From positions 1-64,000 of the forward strand of contig JAJTDZ010000001.1 in the NCBI GenBank assembly GCA_021298245.1: DNA of 64,000 nt, in the 5' to 3' direction. The position numbers were made by a program, and so were the translations under genes. The stretch is from Algoriphagus sp. Lineage in GTDB: Bacteria > Bacteroidota > Bacteroidia > Cytophagales > Cyclobacteriaceae. The notes under the pieces are model-generated. The model was not told where the DNA came from, did not search any database, and saw nothing but the letters and a program-made list of their open reading frames with translations. Of this stretch, positions 17,989 to 25,594 are shown in pieces. Numbering within the stretch: the stretch's first letter is position 1; each line of letters starts with the position of its first letter.

Positions 17989-20758
17989 CAAGGAAGTTGA
18001 GATTGCAGGAGGTATTTCCAACCTATCTGTTGAGCTCGCGGAATCTACCATTTTGGGTCAAGAGGTTGTGGTTTCCGCCTCAAGAGTGGAAGAAAGCATT
18101 TTGAAGTCTCCAGTTTCCGTAGAAAAAATGGACATTATTGCCATCAGAGACGTGCCTCAAGCTACTTTCTATGATGCATTAAACAACATGAAAGGTGTGG
18201 AAATGAGTACCCAATCCTTAACCTTCAAGTCTTTTAACACCAGAGGTTTTAATGCCAACGGTAACGTAAGAACGGTACAATTGATTGACGGTATGGATAA
18301 CCAAGCTCCCGGGCTAAACTTCTCCGTGGGTAACATTGTGGGTATTTCTGAATTGGATCTTGAAAGCGTAGAATTGCTTCCTGGTTCGGCTTCCGCACTA
18401 TATGGACCTAATGCCATCAACGGTATCCTCTTGATGAATTCTAAAAACCCATTCCAATACCAAGGTCTTTCTGCCAATGTTAGAACAGGGTTAATGCATC
18501 AATCGGAAAGAACCACACCTGGTACTGGATTCTATGATTTTAGTGCTCGTTATGCTAAAGCATTCAACGATAAGTTTGCCTTCAAGATGAATGTTTCTTA
18601 CTTACAAGCAGACGATTGGCAAGCCAATGATTTCCGAGATCAGTCTTTATTAAATGCTTCTCGAATCAATAAGGGAGACAGAATTTCTAACCCTGCTTAC
18701 AATGGAGTTAACGTCTATGGAGACGAAACCAATGTCAACATGGTATCTGTGGCTCAAAGCATGATTGCTGCCGGTGCATTGCCAGCTGCTGTGCTACCCT
18801 TGATTCCGCAGACCTTTGTTTCTAGAACAGGTTATAAAGAATCTGATATCGCTGATTACGGAACTAAATCCTTGAAATTGAATGCAGCCTTGCATTACAG
18901 AATTAATGACCGTATCGAGGCCATTATTCAAGGAAACTACGGTTTTGGAACTACTGTGTATACTGGAGCGGATCGTTATTCTATTGCTAATTTCAAACTG
19001 GGTCAATACAAAGCAGAACTTAAAGGAGCCAACTGGTTCTTGAGAGGATTTACTACCCAGGAGCGTTCTGGTGATGCTTTTGCTGCCGGTATTGCTGCAC
19101 AAGGAATCAACGAAGCATGGAAACCAAGCAGTACCTGGTTTCCTCAGTATGTAGGAGCTTTTGCACAAGCTAGAGCAAGAGGTCTTGACAATGCTATGGC
19201 TCACGATGCCGCTAGAGCCTTTGCCGATCAAGGTAGATTACTTCCAGGTACAGCAGCGTTTGAAGCAGCTAAAAGTGCAGTAACAAGCCGACCTATTCCT
19301 GGTAATGCCTCTGGTGTAGGAGCAAGATTTGTGGATAAAACAAACTTGTACCACGTAGAAGGTTCTTACCAATTCACTAATATTACTTGGGCTGATTTTG
19401 TTGTAGGTGCTAACTTCAGAACTTATCAATTAAATTCTGAAAAGACCCTTTTTGCTACAGATGAAAATGGTGACGAATTCACAATCAAGGAGCATGGAGC
19501 TTATGTACAAGGAGCAAAGTCTATGTTTAATGATAAATTTAGACTGACAGCTTCAGCGCGTTACGATAAAAACGAGAACTTCAAGGGTCAGTTATCTCCT
19601 CGTGTATCAGGCGTATATACTGCAGGAACACACAATTTCAGAGCTTCTTACCAAACTGGATTCCGTATGCCAACGACCCAAGATCAATACATTGATCTGG
19701 TTACTCCTCAGGCAAGGTTGATAGGTGGTTTGCCTTTGTTTAGAACGCGTTACAACTTCACTGCAAACCCAGTGTATTCTCTAGCCACTGTAACTGCTTT
19801 TGGTGGAGCAGTTTTGGCTGATACCCAACCTTCTTCACCGGTGTATCAAGCTTCTATTGCACAAGCTACCCAGTTGGCGATCACTCAAGCGACCAATATT
19901 GTAACTCAACAAGTGCTGGCCGGTCAAATACCAGCTGCTCAAGCACCTGCTGCTATTGCTGCTTTGGTTCCTACCATCGTGCCGCAAATTGCTGCTCAGT
20001 TGGTACCTGCTAACGCTGCTTCAGCCAATAGAAGTAAGCTAGTTCCTTTCAAGCCTTCAGATTTCAAACCTGAAATCGTAAGATCTTATGAAGTGGGATA
20101 CAAAGGTTTGTTTGCCAACAAATTATTGATTGACGCGTATGCGTATTTCAACCGATTTGAAAACTTCATTGGTGGCCAAGTGTTGGTTCAGGATAAGAAC
20201 TTCAATCCTGCTAGCCCTGCTTCTGCCCTTGGTCTTAACCTACTAAGCGCCAATACAAGAAACATCTATTCTATGCCAGTTAATAGAACTGAGACGATTA
20301 ATTCTTGGGGTTGGGCTTTTGGTGCAGATTATAAATTGCCAAAGAATTATACCTTAGGTGGTAACGTGTCTTACAATACCTTACAAAACCTTCAGGAATT
20401 GACAAAAACTGGCTTCCAGCCTTCTTTCAATACTCCTGAATACCGTTATGTAGTTAACTTCGCTAACCGTGAAGTAGCTAAAAATGTAGGATTCTCTGTT
20501 TCTTACAGATGGCAAGGAGAATTTGTATGGCAGTCTTCTTTTGTAGCACCTACGGTTTCTTCACAGCAATTATCAGTGATGCCAGCGTTTGGCACCTTTG
20601 ATGCTCAAATGAGCTTCAAAATGAAAGCTTTGAAGTCAATTCTTAAAGTAGGTGGAACCAATTTGTTTAATAGCACTGGCTATAGACAAGCATGGGGTAA
20701 TCCTACCGTAGGTTCTATGTACTACGTAAGCTTGACCTTTGATGAGTTCTTGAACTAA
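17960..20758 (+). CDS. TonB-dependent outer-membrane receptor, apparently N-terminally truncated
   Basis: VFSMVGYSSKEVEI is the typical end of a carboxypeptidase-like regulatory domain, followed by plug (EVVVSASRVEE…LPGSASALYGPNAINGILLM) and barrel ending in F-x-N. Confidence 0.88.
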   Translation: MVFSMVGYSSKEVEIAGGISNLSVELAESTILGQEVVVSASRVEESILKSPVSVEKMDIIAIRDVPQATFYDALNNMKGVEMSTQSLTFKSFNTRGFNANGNVRTVQLIDGMDNQAPGLNFSVGNIVGISELDLESVELLPGSASALYGPNAINGILLMNSKNPFQYQGLSANVRTGLMHQSERTTPGTGFYDFSARYAKAFNDKFAFKMNVSYLQADDWQANDFRDQSLLNASRINKGDRISNPAYNGVNVYGDETNVNMVSVAQSMIAAGALPAAVLPLIPQTFVSRTGYKESDIADYGTKSLKLNAALHYRINDRIEAIIQGNYGFGTTVYTGADRYSIANFKLGQYKAELKGANWFLRGFTTQERSGDAFAAGIAAQGINEAWKPSSTWFPQYVGAFAQARARGLDNAMAHDAARAFADQGRLLPGTAAFEAAKSAVTSRPIPGNASGVGARFVDKTNLYHVEGSYQFTNITWADFVVGANFRTYQLNSEKTLFATDENGDEFTIKEHGAYVQGAKSMFNDKFRLTASARYDKNENFKGQLSPRVSGVYTAGTHNFRASYQTGFRMPTTQDQYIDLVTPQARLIGGLPLFRTRYNFTANPVYSLATVTAFGGAVLADTQPSSPVYQASIAQATQLAITQATNIVTQQVLAGQIPAAQAPAAIAALVPTIVPQIAAQLVPANAASANRSKLVPFKPSDFKPEIVRSYEVGYKGLFANKLLIDAYAYFNRFENFIGGQVLVQDKNFNPASPASALGLNLLSANTRNIYSMPVNRTETINSWGWAFGADYKLPKNYTLGGNVSYNTLQNLQELTKTGFQPSFNTPEYRYVVNFANREVAKNVGFSVSYRWQGEFVWQSSFVAPTVSSQQLSVMPAFGTFDAQMSFKMKALKSILKVGGTNLFNSTGYRQAWGNPTVGSMYYVSLTFDEFLN

Positions 20759-20771
20759 TCCAATTCAATTT

Positions 20772-20808
20772 AAAAAAAAAGGCTGTTCGAAAGGACAGCC
20801 TTTTTTTT
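20772..20808 (+). terminator. Rho-independent terminator after the TonB receptor
   Basis: GGCTGTTC-GAAA-GGACAGCC stem-loop followed by T8, with an A-tract before it. Confidence 0.85.
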
Positions 20809-20931
20809 GTACCAAGTACAAAGTACCAAGTACAAAGTACCCTACCTGCTCAGGAAGGCAAGATCCTTCCGAAGCACCATTTACGTCATAACACTAACCC
20901 ATACTTTGTACATCGTACTTGGTACAAAAAA
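20805..20931. repeat. Repeat-palindrome element (14-nt tandem repeat GTACCAAGTACAAA x2 plus inverted copy)
   Basis: GTACCAAGTACAAA at 20809-20822 and 20823-20836, then GTACC; reverse-complement arm at about 20902-20931 (TACTTTGTACATCGTACTTGGTACAAAAAA). Confidence 0.75.
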
Positions 20932-20957
20932 GGCCATCCCACAGGATGGCCTTTTTA
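20926..20957 (-). terminator. Rho-independent terminator after the POT transporter
   Basis: GGCCATCC-CACA-GGATGGCC stem flanked by A and T tracts. Confidence 0.85.
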
Positions 20958-20977
20958 AAAGAAAAATTTATTGAAGT

Positions 20978-22540
20978 TTAATGTACCTCCCCCATCATTT
21001 TACGAAGAATGGGTTTGAGAATAAATAAGAGTACTGCAGAACAAATGACGGTGTACACAATCATCATAAATTGATTTGGCATGGTAGCTAATCCTTCTTT
21101 GGATCCCCCACTCGCCTCACCAGCAATTAAACCTGCAAAAAGGTTACCCAAGGCTACGGAGAGGAACCAAATGCCCATCATTTGTCCACCATAGTTTTTA
21201 GGAGCCAATTTAGTAACTAATGAAAGGCCTACAGGAGATAAACTTAATTCTCCAAACGTATGCAGCAAATAAGTTACGATCAACCAAGTTGGGGCTGCCA
21301 ATTCACCAGAGGCAGCGATCTTGGTGGCGAAATACATCACAAAAAATCCTATACCCAGCAAAGCCAAACCAAAGGTGAATTTTAAAGGAGAACTGGGTTC
21401 TAAATTTTTTCGTCCTAGCCAAACCCACAAGGCAGCAAAGAACGGTGCAAAAATGATAATAAATAAAGAGTTAATAGACTGAAAATATCCCGTAGGAATT
21501 TCCCATCCCAATACTTTTCGATCGGTAAATCGTTCTGCAAATAAGTTCAAGGTAGAGCCAGCCTGCTCAAATCCGGACCAGAACATGGCTGAGAAAAAGA
21601 ATAAGATGGCAATGACACTCACTTTGTTTTTATCGGCATTAGAGAGACCGCCAAAAGCAATTACATACACCAAATACCCAGTTGCTACAATTGCAATCAC
21701 AGTTCCAGAAGACTTAGCGATAGCTTCAACATCAATCGGTACTACGCCTGCAAACAACAAGCCTATCACTACGATACCTACCAATCCAATAATAGAGGTT
21801 AAGGATTTCAATTTGGTTTGAGCAGCTTTTTCTTCTTTTGTTACCACTACTGGCACTTCCCCATAGCCGTCAAGAGCCTTACCTGTAAGCTTGTACTGAA
21901 TCAAACCGAAGATCATTCCTAATCCGGCCAATCCAAACCCGAGGTGCATATCGTATTCTGCTACCGTAGCACAAGCCAATGGTGCGATAAACCCGCCAAT
22001 ATTGATACCCATATAAAAAATAGAGAAGCCCGCATCTCTTTTGGAACTTCCAGCGGGATACAATTGACCAACAATGGAGCTAATGTTGGGTTTGAGTAAG
22101 CCCGTTCCTAGAACGATCAAAAGCAATCCTAAGAAAAATGAAGTGGTATCCAAGGCACTCAAGCTTAATTTTGAGGATGAATCGCCTGATATCCATCCTT
22201 CAATTCCCGGCAGAGCCATCATAAAATGGCCCATAGCAATAATAATGCCTCCATACCAAACTGATTTTTTTAACCCAAAAAGTCGGTCTGCTAGCCATCC
22301 CCCTGGGAGTGCCATGAGATAAACCCCCATGGTGTAAAGTCCGTAAATGGCGCCTGAGGTCTTATCATCAAATCCCAAGCCTCCATCGGCAATGGTTTTG
22401 GTCATAAATAAGATCAGTAGGGCCCTCATGCCATAATAGCTGAATCTCTCCCACATTTCTGTAAAGAATAGCGTCATCAGTCCTTTTGGATGACCAAATG
22501 CGGTGGGGCCTGTAAAATCTGAGTTAAGTGCTTTTTCCAA
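20978..22540 (-). CDS. POT/PTR-family peptide MFS transporter
   Basis: HPKGLMTLFFTEMWERFSYYGMRALLILFM, GYFQSINSLFIIIFAP. Confidence 0.93.
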   Translation of the reverse strand: MEKALNSDFTGPTAFGHPKGLMTLFFTEMWERFSYYGMRALLILFMTKTIADGGLGFDDKTSGAIYGLYTMGVYLMALPGGWLADRLFGLKKSVWYGGIIIAMGHFMMALPGIEGWISGDSSSKLSLSALDTTSFFLGLLLIVLGTGLLKPNISSIVGQLYPAGSSKRDAGFSIFYMGINIGGFIAPLACATVAEYDMHLGFGLAGLGMIFGLIQYKLTGKALDGYGEVPVVVTKEEKAAQTKLKSLTSIIGLVGIVVIGLLFAGVVPIDVEAIAKSSGTVIAIVATGYLVYVIAFGGLSNADKNKVSVIAILFFFSAMFWSGFEQAGSTLNLFAERFTDRKVLGWEIPTGYFQSINSLFIIIFAPFFAALWVWLGRKNLEPSSPLKFTFGLALLGIGFFVMYFATKIAASGELAAPTWLIVTYLLHTFGELSLSPVGLSLVTKLAPKNYGGQMMGIWFLSVALGNLFAGLIAGEASGGSKEGLATMPNQFMMIVYTVICSAVLLFILKPILRKMMGEVH

Positions 22541-22738
22541 GGGAATTTGGGTTTAGTTGAGGTAATGCTTCTACAATGATAAACTTTTTTGAGAGTTCAA
22601 TCCAAAAATCTTATATAAACTACATCCCTATTAATTTCAAATTAGTTGAAATCTTTTAGATGGAGATGAATTTAAATGCCCCATCATATTTTATTTTTGC
22701 AATGCAAAACTAACCAAGACCCTCATCAACACTTACCT

Positions 22739-23176
22739 ATGAAAACAGCAGAATTGATTACAGAAAAGGGAACCATGCACATTGAATTTTATGAAAAAGA
22801 TGCGCCTGGAACCGTTCAAAATTTTATAGACTTGGCTAAAAAAGGATTTTATGATGGATTGACCTTTCATCGCGTAATCCCCAATTTTGTGATTCAAGGG
22901 GGTTGTCCTTTGGGTACTGGTACAGGTGGCCCTGGGTACAAAATCCCTTGTGAATTGGATGGGGGTAATCAATACCATGACCGTGGCGTATTATCCATGG
23001 CCCATGCAGGAAGAAATACAGGAGGATCTCAATTTTTTATTTGCCACAGCAGAAGCAACACCGCTCATCTGGATAGAAATCATACCTGCTTTGGAAAAGT
23101 TGTAGAAGGTCTGGAAGTCATAGATGCTATCCGAGCTGGGGATAAAATTGAAAAAATTCTAATCCACGAATCTTGA
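22739..23176 (+). CDS. Cyclophilin-type peptidyl-prolyl cis-trans isomerase
   Basis: [23 protein letters not shown] 22739 preferred over the ORF-track start at 22676. Confidence 0.93.
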   Translation: MKTAELITEKGTMHIEFYEKDAPGTVQNFIDLAKKGFYDGLTFHRVIPNFVIQGGCPLGTGTGGPGYKIPCELDGGNQYHDRGVLSMAHAGRNTGGSQFFICHSRSNTAHLDRNHTCFGKVVEGLEVIDAIRAGDKIEKILIHES

Positions 23177-23186
23177 TTTATTTTTT

Positions 23187-23223
23187 CCGTGATGAGAAGT
23201 GTGGAAAACGCTTTTCATCACGG
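23187..23223. other. 13-bp hairpin between convergent genes, no 3' U-tract in either direction
   Basis: CCGTGATGAGAAG-(TGTGGAAAACG)-CTTTTCATCACGG, one G.U pair. Confidence 0.7.
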
Positions 23224-23234
23224 ATTGTAATGCT

Positions 23235-24803
23235 TCATTTGACGCGATGAGGCAGCTCTTCCAGGATACGTAAGATTTCTTGATGGATCTTAGGAGCCGT
23301 TTCTGGTCCTAAAGAATTAATTTCCCCATAAGGTCTTTCATGGTATTCATAGGTATAAGGAGGTTCTACGTCCCATTGGCTCTTGGGTACGATATATCCT
23401 ATCATGTCATTGGACATTCCAGAAAAGAAGGCGTATTGACCAGGTATACGAGTACCAATAGCAGGAACCTCCATGGGTGAAATTTGAAAGTCACCTCCTT
23501 GGGGAGATTCAATACCCCCATGTAAAATTTCTGGGTAAAGCTCTCCTGGTACATGCACAAATGTGGCTGGACCTAAAAACCAAGCCGAAACTTCTGATCG
23601 GATTTTCTTCCAACCCACAAATCCTCGGTCAAAAATACCTAGAAAGGCAGCTAGTTGGAAAAGAGAATTGTCCATGGCTAATTCAATAGTTTTGGCCCTA
23701 ATTCCTAAATCCAAGGAAGAATGGAGCGTTAAACTACTGTCTTGAAGCGTTTCCAAAGTAATCTTTGCTAAGGCCTTACCTTGCGCTTGAATCTTCTCAG
23801 ACGATTGCTTGGTGACTTCTATTCCGGTGAATGGGTCTTTGACGGCCATGTCAGGATGTGTAGTCATCAATCCACCCACCGCTCCATTGAGAAAAATGGC
23901 TACTCCACCTAGACCAGGTGCTACCAAAGAATCTGATATAGGGATTCCATTTTCAACGTAGTTTCTCCAAGGATCTGCAAAATCTGAACTCAATTGAATA
24001 TTTTGAGACCAAAGCGTCTCGGGATGATTGCCCCAATTCATGATCGTGCCTAGCGTTTGTCCAGTTTGGGCGTCAATCACCTGCATGAGTTTCAATCCTG
24101 CATCGGCTACCATGGGCATCCGAGTATCTCCTACCAAGGGTTCTAATCGATTGGGTTCTACCGCAAACTTTACCAGAGCTTTTTTCTTTGCTGCATACGC
24201 TTTTTCAACCGCCTCTTTGATGCCTTCTTGAACTTTAGTCAAATAAGCAGGATTGACTCCCCTTTCGTATTCGGATGGCCCCCACATACCCATCACATCC
24301 GGAGATGAGTGCACATGGGTACTGGCAATTACTACATAATCTACATCTGGAAGTGCTTCTTCGATCATTTTTCGCGTTGCAATGACCTCATCGTTACCAA
24401 AGCCAATCATGTCAATCACACAGAGCGCCAAGGTAATATCTCCAGAATTCAGTACCATGGCCCTAGCCCACAACTTGTCTAAGACACCTTGAGCAGGTCT
24501 AGAATTATGAAAACCTGCTAACCAAATGGCATCAAACTTTCCATTTCCATTGCTATCCTCAAACCTGTCCCCTTTTTCAGGATCATATTTGGAGTCGCCG
24601 TCTACATCTTCCCAAGTTTCAAAATCGGTAGGAGTGATATCTATTTTGGCAAACCCAGCTTCAAGTGGACCCGAACTTGAAAATAAAGTTAGGTCCACAC
24701 GGTAATCTGGATGCCGGTCTCGGAATTGATACCAGGCATATATGGCAATCCCAGTAAGGATAAAAACTATTCCTATCAAAACAATTCCTAAAACCTTTTT
24801 CAT
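23235..24803 (-). CDS. Membrane-anchored neutral/alkaline ceramidase-like protein
   Basis: N-terminal TM; LEAGFAKIDITP, STHVHSSPDVMG, MNWGNHPETL; two EF-hand-like loops. Confidence 0.75.
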   Translation of the reverse strand: MKKVLGIVLIGIVFILTGIAIYAWYQFRDRHPDYRVDLTLFSSSGPLEAGFAKIDITPTDFETWEDVDGDSKYDPEKGDRFEDSNGNGKFDAIWLAGFHNSRPAQGVLDKLWARAMVLNSGDITLALCVIDMIGFGNDEVIATRKMIEEALPDVDYVVIASTHVHSSPDVMGMWGPSEYERGVNPAYLTKVQEGIKEAVEKAYAAKKKALVKFAVEPNRLEPLVGDTRMPMVADAGLKLMQVIDAQTGQTLGTIMNWGNHPETLWSQNIQLSSDFADPWRNYVENGIPISDSLVAPGLGGVAIFLNGAVGGLMTTHPDMAVKDPFTGIEVTKQSSEKIQAQGKALAKITLETLQDSSLTLHSSLDLGIRAKTIELAMDNSLFQLAAFLGIFDRGFVGWKKIRSEVSAWFLGPATFVHVPGELYPEILHGGIESPQGGDFQISPMEVPAIGTRIPGQYAFFSGMSNDMIGYIVPKSQWDVEPPYTYEYHERPYGEINSLGPETAPKIHQEILRILEELPHRVK

Positions 24804-24867
24804 TGTATTAAAATGGATGATAACCTCCTAAGCTACAAAAAATAGCCTTACAATTAAAGTACATGAA

Positions 24868-25578
24868 TTAGGCTAAGCTTCGTTTTCGAAATTCCTTTTC
24901 ATGGATTTCAGAATGGGGTACAATTTGTCTGTACCACTTCAGACGAAGTTCATGTTTCTCCTCTTCCGTAAGAAACATGTTCCCCGCGGGGTCTTGGCTC
25001 GCCTGTTTGGTAAGCTCATATAAAAAAATAGAAGCAGCTACCGATACATTAAAGCTTTCTGTAAATCCATGCATGGGTATATGCAGTAAGCCGTCTACCT
25101 GCTGTGCTACATGAGTGCTAATGCCCTCGTGCTCGTTTCCAAATACTAAGGCAATTTTTTGATCTGGAGTAATCGGAAAATCATAAATCGAAGTGGAAAA
25201 CGGCGCAGGGCTAGTAGCAAAGATTCCATATCCCTGTCTTCTAAGTTGGGAAAAACATTGTTGGACCCCCTTACCGTCTTCTCCCACAAACTTGTGAAGA
25301 TCAACCCATTGGGAAGCACCTCTGGTAACAAAAGGATTGATCTTATATTGATCTGTTTTTTCGATGAGATGGATGTCTTGAATGCCAAAACAATCACAAG
25401 TTCGAAGAACAGCACTCGCATTATGCGGCTTAAAAATATCTTCCAAAACAAGGGTAAAAAAACGTGTCCTCTTAGCTAGAACACGTTCTATAGATCGCTT
25501 TTTAGCTTCGGTAATGTATTGACCCAAGTAATCTACCAAGGCTTGATCTGAAAATTCAGGAGCGATTTGGTCAAGCAT
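24868..25578 (-). CDS. TrmH/SpoU-family RNA 2'-O-methyltransferase
   Basis: FKPHNASAVLRTCDCFGI, ALVFGNEHEGIS, IPMHGFTESFNVSVAASI. Confidence 0.9.
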   Translation of the reverse strand: MLDQIAPEFSDQALVDYLGQYITEAKKRSIERVLAKRTRFFTLVLEDIFKPHNASAVLRTCDCFGIQDIHLIEKTDQYKINPFVTRGASQWVDLHKFVGEDGKGVQQCFSQLRRQGYGIFATSPAPFSTSIYDFPITPDQKIALVFGNEHEGISTHVAQQVDGLLHIPMHGFTESFNVSVAASIFLYELTKQASQDPAGNMFLTEEEKHELRLKWYRQIVPHSEIHEKEFRKRSLA

Positions 25579-25594
25579 GGTTCTTCAATCTATC

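Noticed and set aside
17865-18104. 79-aa ORF overlapping the start of the TonB receptor
   Set aside because: TTG start and translation without signal or domain features; only the 17920 ATG frame resembles the receptor signal peptide.
18794-19231. 145-aa ORF antisense to the TonB receptor
   Set aside because: Lies wholly within a clear CDS; no RBS or domain support.
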